A stretch of 44,798 bases of DNA from an uncultured Peptococcaceae bacterium (GTDB lineage Bacteria > Bacillota > Peptococcia > Peptococcales > Peptococcaceae), in contig CATJSX010000114.1 in NCBI GenBank assembly GCA_949743265.1, positions 1-44,798 of the forward strand. Reading direction: 5' to 3'. The notes under the pieces were generated by a model, which saw only the letters and a list, made by a program, of their open reading frames with translations, did not search any database and was not told the origin of the DNA. The position numbers and the translations under genes are program-made. Position 1 is the stretch's first letter. Each line of letters begins with the position of its first letter. This document shows, in pieces, positions 17,163-26,958 of this stretch.

Positions 17163-17897
17163 TTGACACATTCATTTAATCCAATTCGCTACAGTGTCAT
17201 TCATGACAAAAACAAACGAGAAATTGTTATGCTTAGAGGCAGTGGCTGCCAGTGGCGTCGTTGTCGTTTCTGCGATTATCACCTTGATTTTAGTCAGGAT
17301 AAAACTGCTAATTTTGTGCTTAATCAAACAACTTTAACACAAATAACCGGCTGTTACGGCAAGCTAGAGGTTATCAATTCGGGAAGTTTTATTGATTTAG
17401 ATGAGCAAACAATGGCACTGATTGAAGAAATTTGTTTAGCCAAACCAATCAACGAAGTGCATTTTGAATGCCACTGGCAGCATCGCGATGCGATTGCGCC
17501 GCTTAAGGAACGGTTCGGTCGTCACCATATTGCCGTCAAAGTCAAAATTGGCGTTGAAACCTTTGATCCCATTTTTCGCGAAAGTTATTTGGACAAAGGT
17601 ATTGATGGTACGGTAGAAGAAATCGCACAATATTTTGATGAAATCTGTCTTTTGCAAGGATTAGCCGGACAGACTGTCGGTTCAATGCTTAGCGACATTG
17701 CTATCGGATTACAATATTTTGAACGTGTCTGCATCAATATTATGCAACGCAATCAAAAGCCGATTAAACCTGATGCGAAAGTTATTGAACAATTTCAGCA
17801 GCATATTTTACCTATTTATCAAGACGATTGGCGCGTCGATATTTTAATGGAAAACACTGCTTTTGGTGTAGGAGGGGTGGTGACTTGTGATGACTAA
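17163..17897 (+). CDS. Radical SAM protein of queuosine/queuine salvage context (QueL-like candidate)
   Basis: 244 residues from TTG 17163, with AAAGGGG about 8-10 nt upstream. Cysteines C29, C34 and C37 in GCQWRRCRFCDY form a CX4CX2C cluster motif instead of the canonical CX3CX2C; the FCDY end and small size suit a compact radical SAM fold. It follows a preQ1-I riboswitch and overlaps a VUT/YhhQ-type transporter gene by 8-11 bp, so a role with queuosine precursors is strongly implied. The queuine lyase QueL known from clostridial salvage is the leading candidate, but I assign this from context and not from a motif specific to QueL. Confidence 0.7.
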   Translation: MTHSFNPIRYSVIHDKNKREIVMLRGSGCQWRRCRFCDYHLDFSQDKTANFVLNQTTLTQITGCYGKLEVINSGSFIDLDEQTMALIEEICLAKPINEVHFECHWQHRDAIAPLKERFGRHHIAVKVKIGVETFDPIFRESYLDKGIDGTVEEIAQYFDEICLLQGLAGQTVGSMLSDIAIGLQYFERVCINIMQRNQKPIKPDAKVIEQFQQHILPIYQDDWRVDILMENTAFGVGGVVTCDD

Positions 17898-18600
17898 CGA
17901 ATTGCTACTAATCTTGAGTATTATTGTTCTTTTCAGCGCAGTCGTAGCATTTTACTATTTTTTTGATATACAAGGATTGTTTTGTTGGACAGTATTAGCA
18001 ACAATCGCTGCTAATATTGAAGTTTTGATTTTGGTGAATGCTTTTGGTATGGAACAAACATTGGGCAATATTTTATTTGCCTCCACTTTTTTGGTCACTG
18101 ATATTCTAAGCGAAGTTGCTGGACGAAAAGAAGCGAACAAAGCGGTCAATATTGGTATCATGACGTCATTGATGTTTATGGTTATCAGCCAGTCTTGGCT
18201 GTTATATACGCCTAATGCAAATGATTGGGTATTCCCACACATACAAGCTGTCTTTTCTAATACCCCTCGGTTAATGCTGGTAGGATTAGTAGTGTACGCA
18301 CTTGTACAACGTTTTGATGTCTGGTTGTACCATTGGTGCTGGGCGCTATCCACTAAACTCTTTCAAGATGAGCGTCGTTTTTTGTGGCTGCGCAATAATG
18401 GCTCCACCATGATTTCTCAGTTGCTCAACACCCTTTTATTCACATTTGGCGCTTTTTGGGGAATTTATCCATTAAAAGATTTATTTAATATTGCTTTTGC
18501 TAGCTACGTGATTTTCTTTGTAACCAGTTTAGCAGATACGCCCGCCGTCTATTGGGCACGCTATATCAAAGAACATCATAAAACAACACTGCCGTCATAA
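17890..18600 (+). CDS. Queuosine-precursor transporter (VUT/YhhQ family)
   Basis: 236 residues, about six transmembrane helices. The family signature FASTFLVTDILSEVAGRKEANKAV sits after the second helix (read in two pieces: STFLVTDILSE and GRKEANKAV), and SLADTPAVYW near the C-terminus. Members import queuine, preQ1 or preQ0. GGAGGGG at 17870-17876 serves GTG 17887 or ATG 17890; I list the ATG. The start lies inside the end of the radical SAM gene, so the two are translationally coupled under the preQ1-I riboswitch. Substrate choice among Q precursors cannot be read. Confidence 0.9.
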   Translation: MTNELLLILSIIVLFSAVVAFYYFFDIQGLFCWTVLATIAANIEVLILVNAFGMEQTLGNILFASTFLVTDILSEVAGRKEANKAVNIGIMTSLMFMVISQSWLLYTPNANDWVFPHIQAVFSNTPRLMLVGLVVYALVQRFDVWLYHWCWALSTKLFQDERRFLWLRNNGSTMISQLLNTLLFTFGAFWGIYPLKDLFNIAFASYVIFFVTSLADTPAVYWARYIKEHHKTTLPS

Positions 18601-18736
18601 AAAATGCTGTGCTGCCAAATCAGCTATTGGATAAGTTAAGATCAAAAACTGATATAACTGCTTATGCCGAAATTATCTTTGCTATTTCTCATATGACAAA
18701 AAATAAAATCTTTTGACATACGAAAAATTACTATTG

Positions 18737-18748
18737 TGATTTTTATCA
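18737..18748 (+). promoter_or_regulatory. FNR/CRP-family box 1
   Basis: TGATTTTTATCA: a perfect TGAT-N4-ATCA core, 222 bp before the siroheme protein start. Confidence 0.5.
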
Positions 18749-18771
18749 TTTCCTAGTAAAATTTAAAGAAA

Positions 18772-18785
18772 GTGATTTTCGTCAC
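18772..18785 (+). promoter_or_regulatory. FNR/CRP-family box 2
   Basis: GTGATTTTCGTCAC: a perfect GTGA-N6-TCAC palindrome whose centre lies 36 bp from box 1. A TAAAAT hexamer follows at 18796-18801. Confidence 0.5.
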
Positions 18786-18958
18786 GAAAGAAATTTAAAA
18801 TCTGTTTAGGAAATAAAAAACTATCAAATGACATAGTTTTTTTATCGTTAGGCTTAAATTTTCTACTATAGCATTGCATAACGTTGCACGACAAAAAGAC
18901 AAGTCAGTGGTAGTTTAAAAAATTTCGAACAGATTTACAACAGAAAGGATTGTTGATT

Positions 18959-19618
18959 ATGGCAGATTCCGCACGTGAAGGTATTGTACAAAACGACCAA
19001 AAAACACTCGCTATTGTTCCTGAAATCAAATTTGGATTAGTTACCGCTGAACTATTAGAGAAAATTGCGTCCGTTACGCGTAAATACGATATTCCCATCG
19101 TTAAAATTACATCAGCGCAACGCATTGCACTTGTTGGTATCAAACCCGAAGACATTGATCATGTTTGGCAGGATCTTGGTATGGAAGTGGGCTATGCTGT
19201 AGGCGAGGCAATTCACTACATTCAGTCTTGTCCCGGTACGGAAGTTTGTCGTTTAGGACAGAAAGACTCTTTAGGATTAGCTGGCAGAATTGACGAAGCT
19301 ATCAAAGATTTACCTATTCCAGCGAAAACCAAAATCGGTATTTCTGGTTGTCCTTTGAGTTGTGGCGAAGGCATTATTCGCGATATTGGTTTATTCGGCA
19401 AAAAAGCTACCGGCTGGACAATCTCCATTGGCGGCAATTCGGGCATCAACGCTCGTTTCGGCGATACGCTAGCAACAGAACTTGATGACGATGCTGCTGT
19501 TGATGCGGTGGTGCGCTTGTTAAAATATTATAAAGAAAACGCAAAACCTAAAGAACGACTTTATCGTTTCGTACCTCGTATTGGCATTGAAAACATTAAA
19601 GAAGCGTTAGGATTTTGA
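18959..19618 (+). CDS. Minimal siroheme/Fe4S4 nitrite-sulfite reductase-like protein
   Basis: 219 residues. One ferredoxin-like half-domain (about 15-85) is followed by a siroheme-Fe4S4 domain with C91-X5-C97 (SCPGTEVCRLG) and C131-X3-C135 (GCPLSCGE), the complete ligand set. Full-length assimilatory or dissimilatory reductases have duplicated domains and are 400-plus residues, so this is the short Dsr-like/NirB-like type whose substrate is unknown. The C-terminal 60 residues lack an extra ferredoxin module. ATG 18959 has AAAGGA 9 nt upstream. FNR-like boxes upstream suggest anaerobic control. No electron-donor subunit is adjacent. Confidence 0.82.
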   Translation: MADSAREGIVQNDQKTLAIVPEIKFGLVTAELLEKIASVTRKYDIPIVKITSAQRIALVGIKPEDIDHVWQDLGMEVGYAVGEAIHYIQSCPGTEVCRLGQKDSLGLAGRIDEAIKDLPIPAKTKIGISGCPLSCGEGIIRDIGLFGKKATGWTISIGGNSGINARFGDTLATELDDDAAVDAVVRLLKYYKENAKPKERLYRFVPRIGIENIKEALGF

Positions 19619-19640
19619 ACATTTAAACCAACACGCATGA

Positions 19641-19680
19641 TAACAGGCAACTGCTCGCAAAAGCAGTTGCCTGTTATTTT
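19641..19680 (+). terminator. Terminator of the siroheme protein gene
   Basis: Perfect 15-bp stem (19641-19655 with 19662-19676), 6-nt loop, then TTTT. Confidence 0.85.
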
Positions 19681-19740
19681 CTAACGGCTAATCCCTCTCT
19701 AAGTAAAAATTGAAGCATGAACATACGGAAGTAAAGCAAA

Positions 19741-19793
19741 AAATTTATAAAAAATAGATAATCATAAATAGCTATTGATGCATATGATTATCT
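19741..19793 (-). terminator. Probable terminator of the minus-strand recJ-relA-dtd operon
   Basis: 11-bp stem AGATAATCATA with TATGATTATCT (19783-19793 with 19756-19766), followed on the minus strand by ATTTTTTATAAATTT. It lies 277 bp beyond the last stop codon. 19794-20069 otherwise holds nothing I can support. Confidence 0.5.
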
Positions 19794-20069
19794 TATCGTT
19801 CGCTACTCTTGATTTTAGCATAATTTTTCTCAAATCAAGAATGTGTACTATATGAAATTTTATGATAGCCTTTCTAAAGAACTTCCTTCACGTTCTTCAT
19901 CTATATAAACGGTTTTTCCAAAAGATTATAACTGTTTCTTTAAAATAATATTGTTTTAATATGATTCTTCCGCAGCAAATCTCTGCTATACGCTATTCAA
20001 ATCATTATATGAAATACAGTCGTTATTTTTAAAATACTTGCATTTTCTTTTATTTTTCCCTATTACATT

Positions 20070-20687
20070 TTACCGAACATATGGGTTGACTTTGCGCTCA
20101 TAAGCCATTGTCGTTTCTGGTCCATGTCCTGGATAAACAACCGTATCGTCATCAACAATACTTAAGCGCTTACGTACGGATTCCAAAATAGCGCTGTAAT
20201 CCCCACCATATAAATCAGTGCGTCCTACAGTACCTTTAAAAAGCGTATCGCCGGAGAAACAAATTTTTTCGTTTAATTCATAATAACAACAACTGCCTTT
20301 AGTATGACCGGGCGTATAAATAACTTGCAACTGATAAGCGCCAAAATTGATAATATCGCCGTTACGCAACAATACATCGGCTGGTTTTATACTTCGGCTG
20401 CCCATGTTTTTTTTAGTGTCCGTTAACATTTCATGATCGTCAACATGGATCATCACCGACGCTTTAGTAACGGCACGAATATCATCAACGGCGTCAATAT
20501 GGTCATAGTGACCGTGCGTTAACAAAATATATTTGATATCCAAATTTTCATGAGCAATAACTTTTAAAATTAAATCGCTTTCATCGCCGGGATCAATCAC
20601 TATCGTTTCTTTAGTGTTTTCATCATAAACAATATAGCAATTTGCCTGTATAGTGCCTACGCTTAAGGTCTTTACCTTCACAAACAT
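20070..20687 (-). CDS. Metallo-beta-lactamase-fold hydrolase (glyoxalase II-like)
   Basis: 205 residues. The di-metal motif THGHYDHIDA, a second aspartate-bearing block GDTLFKGTVGRTDL, HTKGS and the late PGHGPETT histidine are all present. This is the YcbL-type short hydroxyacylglutathione hydrolase group, lacking the glutathione-binding C-terminal domain; thioester hydrolysis is likely, the substrate unknown. It follows dtd by 6 bp on the minus strand. AGGAGG lies just upstream; both ATG 20687 and GTG 20681 fit, the latter with the better 8-nt spacing. Confidence 0.88.
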   Translation of the reverse strand: MFVKVKTLSVGTIQANCYIVYDENTKETIVIDPGDESDLILKVIAHENLDIKYILLTHGHYDHIDAVDDIRAVTKASVMIHVDDHEMLTDTKKNMGSRSIKPADVLLRNGDIINFGAYQLQVIYTPGHTKGSCCYYELNEKICFSGDTLFKGTVGRTDLYGGDYSAILESVRKRLSIVDDDTVVYPGHGPETTMAYERKVNPYVR

Positions 20688-20693
20688 CTCCTC

Positions 20694-21143
20694 CTAAAAA
20701 TTTTTCTTGCTGTCTAAAAGTATGGTTACTGGTCCATCATTGCTCAAAGTAACGGTCATATGCGTTTGAAAACGACCGCTGGCAACCGCTATGCCTTCTT
20801 GTTTTAAATAAGTATTGAACTGATCGTATAATTGATTTGCTTTTTCTGCTTTTGCCGCTTCGGTAAAACTGGGACGCCGCCCTTTGCGGCAATCGCCATA
20901 CAACGTAAATTGGCTAACGGACAAAATACTGCCGCCAATATCCACTACTGAACGGTTCATTTTACCGTCCTCATCTTCAAAAATGCGAAGATGAGCAATT
21001 TTATCCGCTAAATAGCGGCAATCTTCATGGCTATCATTTTCAGCAACGCCCAATAAAACCAACAATCCGTGAGCAATTTCGCCAACAGTTTCTTCGGCAA
21101 CTGACACTTTGCTCGCCGTTACTCGCTGTACAACTGCCCGCAT
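20694..21143 (-). CDS. dtd: D-aminoacyl-tRNA deacylase Dtd
   Basis: 149 residues, the normal length. Hydrolyses D-amino acids mischarged onto tRNA. Family motifs: [15 protein letters not shown] at the N-terminus, [17 protein letters not shown], and the C-terminal NDGPVTI. AAGGAGGAG lies before the ATG. It sits between relA (14 bp) and the hydrolase gene (6 bp); relA-dtd linkage is common in Firmicutes. Confidence 0.95.
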   Translation of the reverse strand: MRAVVQRVTASKVSVAEETVGEIAHGLLVLLGVAENDSHEDCRYLADKIAHLRIFEDEDGKMNRSVVDIGGSILSVSQFTLYGDCRKGRRPSFTEAAKAEKANQLYDQFNTYLKQEGIAVASGRFQTHMTVTLSNDGPVTILLDSKKNF

Positions 21144-21157
21144 GGATACTCCTCCTT

Positions 21158-23341
21158 TTATTGATGGGAAATAGTTCGTTTAACCTCTAATACATCTTGA
21201 ATACTTTTAATTTTATCCAGCATGATATTAAGCTGATTCAAATCGTTAACTTCAATGTCCATATCCATAAAAGTCTGATCGTTTTTCACTCTTGAAGTAA
21301 TAGCAGTAATATGCACTTTGGCGTCGTTAATCAACGCCATTACTTCCGGCGTAATCTTGGGGCGATCTAATGCCACAACTAAAAGCTGTACAGAAAAAAT
21401 TTGATCGGTATCTAATTGCCACTGCGCTTCTACCAAACGATCTGATTCATAATTTTTCAAATTGGGACATTGGCTATGATGAATTTTGATGCCACGCCCA
21501 CGAGTAATATAACCAGTAATAGGATCCCCCGGCAGCGGTTTGCAGCACTGAGCGATAGTTACCTCAATATCGTCCATACCAGCAATAGAAACGCCGCTGT
21601 TATTTTTATTTTTTTTGAGAGGCTTAGTTACTTTACGAGCGTCCTTATTACTCTTGCCGTTTAAAAGTTCGTTGATATTTTTAGCTGGTTCATCTCTTTG
21701 AAATTCATCTTTAATGCGGTTGATTACTTGCATAGCAGTCAAAGAGTTGTCGCCAATAGCGGCAATAGTATCTTCCCAGTTGTTATAGCCTACTTTACGC
21801 GAAATTTGTTGGATATGACTACGATTGGTATAAAAAGCCATTTCGAGATTTTGCTTTTTGATCTCTTTTTCCAAAATCTCCTGACCTTTCATTAGATTTT
21901 CTTCTCGTTTATCTCTCTTAAACCATTGACGAATGCGATTTTTAGCTTGAGACGTTTTAGCAATGTTAATCCAATCCTGCCCGGGACCATTGGCAACTTT
22001 AGAAGTCAAAATTTCCACAATGTCGCCAGTCTTCAACTGATAATCAAGGGATACTATTTTATTATTGACTTTACTACCAATGCAACGATTGCCGACTTGT
22101 GTATGCACGCGATAAGCAAAATCAATGGGCGTTGAGCCTACTGGTAATTCAAAAACATCGCCGCCGGGTGAAAAAACAAATACCGAATCGGAAAATAAAT
22201 CAATTTTAATAGACTCCATAAACTCCTTATTGTCTTTTGCTTCCTGCTGCATTTCCTTAAGCTGCTCCAACCAACTCAGCTGACTGGAGCTTTTTTTCAT
22301 ATCACTGCCGCCGCTTTCTTTATATACCCAGTGAGCAGCAATACCGTATTCAGCAGTTTTGTGCATTTCATAGGTACGAATTTGAATTTCAAAAGGTTCG
22401 CCGCCGGGACCAATTACCGTTGTATGCAGTGATTGATACATATTAGGTTTAGGCATAGCAATGTAATCTTTAAATCTGCCGGGAATTGGCTTCCATAAAG
22501 TATGTACTATCCCCAATACCGCATAACAATCCTTAACGGTATCGACTAAAATGCGTACTGCAATCAAATCATAAAGTTCGTTCAGATCTTTATTCTGCTT
22601 AATCATTTTATTGTAAATGCTATAGAAATGTTTAGGGCGACCAGCAATTTCTACTGTCAATTCAGCTTTAGTCAATTCTTTTTGCAAAATATCAATAACG
22701 TGATTGATGTATTCCTCACGTTCAATGCGTTTCATGGAAATACGCGCTACTAAATCATAATATTTATCTGGCTCTAAATATCGCAGAGACAAATCTTCCA
22801 ATTCCCATTTCAATTTAGAAATCCCTAAACGATTAGCGATAGGTGCATAAATTTCCAATGTTTCTCTAGCAATTTCTTTTTGTTTTTCTGGCGCTTGATG
22901 CTTCAGCGTGCGCATATTGTGCAAACGGTCTGCCAATTTGATCATAATAACCCGTACATCTTCAGCCATAGCCAAAAACATCTTGCGATAGCTTTCCAAT
23001 TGCCGTTCTTCTTTAGAATTACACTCCAATTTCCCCAGTTTAGTCACACCATCAACCAAAAAAGCAATTTCGTCGCCAAAATTGTTGCGCACACAGTTCA
23101 TTTTGCAATCAGTATCTTCGGCAACATCATGCAAAAGACCAGCAGCAATAGCATTTTCATCTAATCCTAATTCTGCTAGTGTTACCGCAACATACAACGG
23201 ATGAATAATGTACGGTTCCCCTGATTTGCGCACTTGACCTTTATGCAAATCTTCTGCGAAACGATAAACTTCTTCCAAAGTTTCCAAATCAGCTTTAGGA
23301 TTGTTTTCGTAGGTAATATCCAATAGATCCTTAAATTTCAT
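21158..23341 (-). CDS. relA: Bifunctional (p)ppGpp synthetase/hydrolase Rel
   Basis: 727 residues with the full Rel order: HD hydrolase ([39 protein letters not shown]), synthetase ([43 protein letters not shown]), TGS ([19 protein letters not shown]), zinc-finger/conserved-cysteine domain ([22 protein letters not shown]) and a C-terminal ACT domain. Both catalytic sites look intact, as in Gram-positive Rel. ATG 23341 follows GGGGGGAA; an upstream TTG-type extension to 23368 would overlap the preceding gene. It begins 17 bp after the recJ fusion and belongs to the same operon. Confidence 0.96.
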   Translation of the reverse strand: MKFKDLLDITYENNPKADLETLEEVYRFAEDLHKGQVRKSGEPYIIHPLYVAVTLAELGLDENAIAAGLLHDVAEDTDCKMNCVRNNFGDEIAFLVDGVTKLGKLECNSKEERQLESYRKMFLAMAEDVRVIMIKLADRLHNMRTLKHQAPEKQKEIARETLEIYAPIANRLGISKLKWELEDLSLRYLEPDKYYDLVARISMKRIEREEYINHVIDILQKELTKAELTVEIAGRPKHFYSIYNKMIKQNKDLNELYDLIAVRILVDTVKDCYAVLGIVHTLWKPIPGRFKDYIAMPKPNMYQSLHTTVIGPGGEPFEIQIRTYEMHKTAEYGIAAHWVYKESGGSDMKKSSSQLSWLEQLKEMQQEAKDNKEFMESIKIDLFSDSVFVFSPGGDVFELPVGSTPIDFAYRVHTQVGNRCIGSKVNNKIVSLDYQLKTGDIVEILTSKVANGPGQDWINIAKTSQAKNRIRQWFKRDKREENLMKGQEILEKEIKKQNLEMAFYTNRSHIQQISRKVGYNNWEDTIAAIGDNSLTAMQVINRIKDEFQRDEPAKNINELLNGKSNKDARKVTKPLKKNKNNSGVSIAGMDDIEVTIAQCCKPLPGDPITGYITRGRGIKIHHSQCPNLKNYESDRLVEAQWQLDTDQIFSVQLLVVALDRPKITPEVMALINDAKVHITAITSRVKNDQTFMDMDIEVNDLNQLNIMLDKIKSIQDVLEVKRTISHQ

Positions 23342-23358
23342 GACTATTCCCCCCTGTG

Positions 23359-26300
23359 CTAAAGCCAACTAGCTGGAAAGATTGGTCGATTGACTGCTTC
23401 CAGCAGCTGGTCGTGATCGCAATGAAAGGCAATCTGCAAATATCGTTCAAAATCATCTAACTCTGCAATACCTTCACGAAAACGCAGCGATCGTTCCAAA
23501 TCAACCTTTTGCGGATGGTGTATCATCGCGATACGTCGCTTATTGCCAACACGCTCCCGCTCCAATAACCCTAGTTCCTCAAATATTCCTAACCAATGAC
23601 TAGCAGTATTTTCGCTAAAACCAACGATTTTCTCTTTATCAGCATACTCTGCTAACTGTAAATTAGTCATTTCCAGCGCCTGTTTATTTGCTGATAGCTT
23701 CATAAGCAATTTATAAAACTGCACCAAATTTTCCCGCTTGGGACAGCTTCCTTCCAATAAAACACGATTTAATCCTTCATCGCGCTGATTATATAATAAA
23801 TGAATAATGGCTTCTTCACCGTTTCGCCCCGCTCTCCCCGCTAATTGATTGTATTCTTCCGCTGAAAAACTTAAATGATATAAAACTACATTTTTAATAT
23901 CAGGAATATCAATTCCTTCCCCAAAAGCGCTGGTTGTCACAATTAAACGCAAACTGCCTTCTTTAAAAGCGGTTTCAATAGCTAAGCGATCGCTATTGGA
24001 GAGTCCTCCGTGATAATAACAAATTTGCTGCGCTATAACCGACGGCATCTTTTCGCGCAAACTTTGCGCGATTTTAACTGCTTGTTTGCGGCTATTAACA
24101 TAAACTACGGTTTTTTCGCCTCTTGTGGCCAACTTTTGCAAATAAGCCATTTTATCCGTATTCTGCCGCTGGTCTTCCAAACGCAAATTTTCTCTAACAT
24201 GACTGTCCAACAAAAATTCGTCCAACACTAATCCTTCGGTAATCGCTTTTGCAGCCGCTTCATTAGCCGTTGCCGTTACAGCCAATATTTGTAACTGTCC
24301 AATTTGTCTAAGCGTTTGCGGCAGTTGTCGATAACCTTGCCGCCGACTTGCTAAATGATGAGCTTCATCAACTACGATTAAACCGATTCGTTCACTAATG
24401 GTGCTAAAACGCTGTTGATTATAAACTAAAAACTCCGGCGTTGTTAAAACAATATCGACCTTGCCTTCACGAAGTTGAGCAAAAAATTCCGCTCGTTCAT
24501 CGCTCTCCAAAGCGCCAGTACCCTTGACAATATTCAGTCCCAACGGCGCTAATTTTTTCTTTAAAGATAAAAATTGATCATTCACCAACGCCCGCAACGG
24601 ATAAACGATAATGGTTGCCAGTTGTCGTTTTAAGGCTAAATAAGCGCTGTACGTTTGAAAAATTGCCGACTTTCCTCTTCCAGTTCCCAGTACCGCCAAC
24701 AAACTTTTACCTTCTATCAACATTTGTATGGCTTCTCGTTGCTTCGGACGATAATCGTTCTCGCCAATCAATGATTCTTTAATTACTTTATGCAGATCAT
24801 TATCGCTTAGCGACGACAGTATTTCCCGACGCGCCTGTGTCGCTTTAGCTACATTATGATCGGCAACTTTTTTGATCAAAATATTGACACCATAATTTTT
24901 AGTTCCGCCGCCAGTAACTTGCTCTACTACTCCTTCATAAAGATGACCATTGTCTAAAAGCGGCGCAATATTTTTGGCTAATTCTTTGCGCAGAAAGCCC
25001 AATGTTTGTTCGTTTTTTTGTACCATTACAGCGTTTTCATCATGAGGATTGTCTTTTTGGCGCACCAATTGCAACCGATCGCCTTCCTGAAGTTTGCTGA
25101 TGTAACTCTGTCGTTGGTCAAAAGTTACGCCAACAATTTTTGTATAAAAACTATCCATCTCAGCAATATTTTGATATGGCGCTATTTTGAGGTATTCTTT
25201 ATAGTAATGAAACAAGCGATCGACAAAACTCATATCATCTGGTCTTCGAAACGATTTAATATCTTTGATCAGCAGCTGCAAACTGGTTTTGCCATTAAAC
25301 GTATTTTTATCCAGCGAAAAAGCAATATCCACTGAACCTTCAGAAAGCAAATTTTCTAATTCTGCTTTTTTAAAACCAATACCGACAATTTCTCCCTGAT
25401 TTGTTTTCAGCTTGATGCGTAAATGTTCGCCATTAGTACCAACCGTTCTGACTTCTGTTGTGGTCTGTCCTCGACAGATAAAAACTGGCGACGGATTGCT
25501 CATACCAGTAGGTTGAATTTTATTGATCTCCTCAAAAATTTCATAATTTAGTTCATTAAGATTGATTTCGCCGTCAATAGCAATTTGCGGAATAAAAGAG
25601 TCATTTGTTGTTCGCTCTGCTACAGTTTGAGCAAATTTTACCCGAAAAGCAGCTAAATTTTCTAGTTTTAAACTCAATCCCGCCGCTTGAGCGTGACCGC
25701 CATAACTTTCCAGATATTCTTCACATTCGGACAAAGCCTGCTGCAAATGAAAGCCTTCAATACTACGACCAGAACCTTTATAAATGCCGTTCGTACGCGT
25801 AAGCACAATAGTCGGCGTATAAAACCGCTCAACTAAACGGGAAGCTACAATGCCAATAACACCGGGATGCCAATCTTCACCAACAACCACTAATCCGGCT
25901 TGAATTTCATCATGACTGCCTTCTACAATAGCCAACGCTTCTTCAAAAATCTGCCGTTCAATAGCTTGACGTTTTTTATTTTCTTCATCAAGCGAACGAG
26001 CAATGTCTATTGCTTCCTTCTCATCAGTAGTAGTTAATAACCTCAATCCTAATCGTACATCACCTACGCGACCGCAAGCATTTAAGCGAGGCGCTAAATT
26101 AAATCCTAAAGCTGTAGCGTTTAACGTTGCTTTATCATTGCGACTAACCTCACACAAAGCAGCCATTCCCGCTCGTTCACCAGTTTTAATTTGCTCCAAA
26201 CCAAATTTGACGAGAATGCGATTATCGCCTTTTAATGCTACAATATCAGCTACTGTTGCCAACGCTACCAAATCCAAATAAGGTCGCATACGCTCCATAA

Positions 26301-26958
26301 TATTTTCTCGCCCAAAATTGTGCTCAAATAATCCTTGTACCAATTTGAATGCAACGCCAGCTCCACACAAATTACGCCAAGCAGCAGCCCCTTCCAGATT
26401 TTCACTCATAACTGGATCAACGATTAACGTTTGCGGCAAAGTAGGTGGTAGCTGATGATGATCAGTAACAATGACTTCTAAACCAAAAGTCTTAGCTTCC
26501 TCTACTTCTTGATAAGAAGAAATTCCACAATCCACCGTCACAACCAAATCAGCGCCTTTTTGCCGAATATTTTTCAGCGCCGCTACATTGATGCCATAAC
26601 CTTCTTCCAAACGATCAGGCACATAATAATCCACTTTAGCCCCTAACGCGCTTAACCCCTGATAAAGAATCACACTGGCGCAAATTCCGTCAACATCATA
26701 ATCACCATAAACGACAATACCTTTTTGCTCATGCACAAAAGATAGAATCCGCTCAACAACCGCCCCCATATTTAAAAGTTCAAAAGGCGAAGACAAATTT
26801 TCCAGCTGAGGCGAGAGAAAATCCCGAATTTCTGACGGTTCCCGATAACCGCGATTAAGCAGAAGATTTGCTAATATAGGCGAAATTTCTAACTGATCTA
26901 CTAGCCGCTCAATCTGCTTTTGATCGTTTTCTCGAATGATCCATTTATTTTTATGCAA
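23359..26958 (-). CDS. recJ: RecJ exonuclease fused to HIRAN and RecQ-like helicase domains
   Basis: 1199 residues from TTG 26958 (GGGAGGG 7 nt upstream). Residues about 1-560 are a RecJ-type 5'-3' ssDNA exonuclease: VVYGDYDVDGICAS, VTVDCG, VTDHHQLP, and the DHHA1 motif SYGGHAQAAG. Residues about 615-720 resemble a HIRAN domain (FYTKIVGVTF, DNPHDENAVMV, LGFLRKELA). Residues about 745-1110 are a superfamily-2 helicase: Walker A GTGRGKSA, VVDEAHHLA, AVTATA, VVYVNSRKQA, SAFGEGIDIPDI and QLAGRAGRNG, with a C-terminal winged-helix-like region. Ordinary RecJ is 560-790 residues. The helicase could unwind DNA for the nuclease. It heads the relA-dtd operon. Confidence 0.9.
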   Translation of the reverse strand: MHKNKWIIRENDQKQIERLVDQLEISPILANLLLNRGYREPSEIRDFLSPQLENLSSPFELLNMGAVVERILSFVHEQKGIVVYGDYDVDGICASVILYQGLSALGAKVDYYVPDRLEEGYGINVAALKNIRQKGADLVVTVDCGISSYQEVEEAKTFGLEVIVTDHHQLPPTLPQTLIVDPVMSENLEGAAAWRNLCGAGVAFKLVQGLFEHNFGRENIMERMRPYLDLVALATVADIVALKGDNRILVKFGLEQIKTGERAGMAALCEVSRNDKATLNATALGFNLAPRLNACGRVGDVRLGLRLLTTTDEKEAIDIARSLDEENKKRQAIERQIFEEALAIVEGSHDEIQAGLVVVGEDWHPGVIGIVASRLVERFYTPTIVLTRTNGIYKGSGRSIEGFHLQQALSECEEYLESYGGHAQAAGLSLKLENLAAFRVKFAQTVAERTTNDSFIPQIAIDGEINLNELNYEIFEEINKIQPTGMSNPSPVFICRGQTTTEVRTVGTNGEHLRIKLKTNQGEIVGIGFKKAELENLLSEGSVDIAFSLDKNTFNGKTSLQLLIKDIKSFRRPDDMSFVDRLFHYYKEYLKIAPYQNIAEMDSFYTKIVGVTFDQRQSYISKLQEGDRLQLVRQKDNPHDENAVMVQKNEQTLGFLRKELAKNIAPLLDNGHLYEGVVEQVTGGGTKNYGVNILIKKVADHNVAKATQARREILSSLSDNDLHKVIKESLIGENDYRPKQREAIQMLIEGKSLLAVLGTGRGKSAIFQTYSAYLALKRQLATIIVYPLRALVNDQFLSLKKKLAPLGLNIVKGTGALESDERAEFFAQLREGKVDIVLTTPEFLVYNQQRFSTISERIGLIVVDEAHHLASRRQGYRQLPQTLRQIGQLQILAVTATANEAAAKAITEGLVLDEFLLDSHVRENLRLEDQRQNTDKMAYLQKLATRGEKTVVYVNSRKQAVKIAQSLREKMPSVIAQQICYYHGGLSNSDRLAIETAFKEGSLRLIVTTSAFGEGIDIPDIKNVVLYHLSFSAEEYNQLAGRAGRNGEEAIIHLLYNQRDEGLNRVLLEGSCPKRENLVQFYKLLMKLSANKQALEMTNLQLAEYADKEKIVGFSENTASHWLGIFEELGLLERERVGNKRRIAMIHHPQKVDLERSLRFREGIAELDDFERYLQIAFHCDHDQLLEAVNRPIFPASWL

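Larger units (their letters stand above)
18601..18958. other. Regulatory intergenic region before the siroheme protein gene
   Basis: Contains two FNR-like boxes (18737-18748, 18773-18784) and an AT-rich hairpin at about 18825-18847 (AAAAACTAT with ATAGTTTTT plus a T-run) that could act as an attenuator or as the transporter's terminator. No other gene is seen. Confidence 0.55.
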
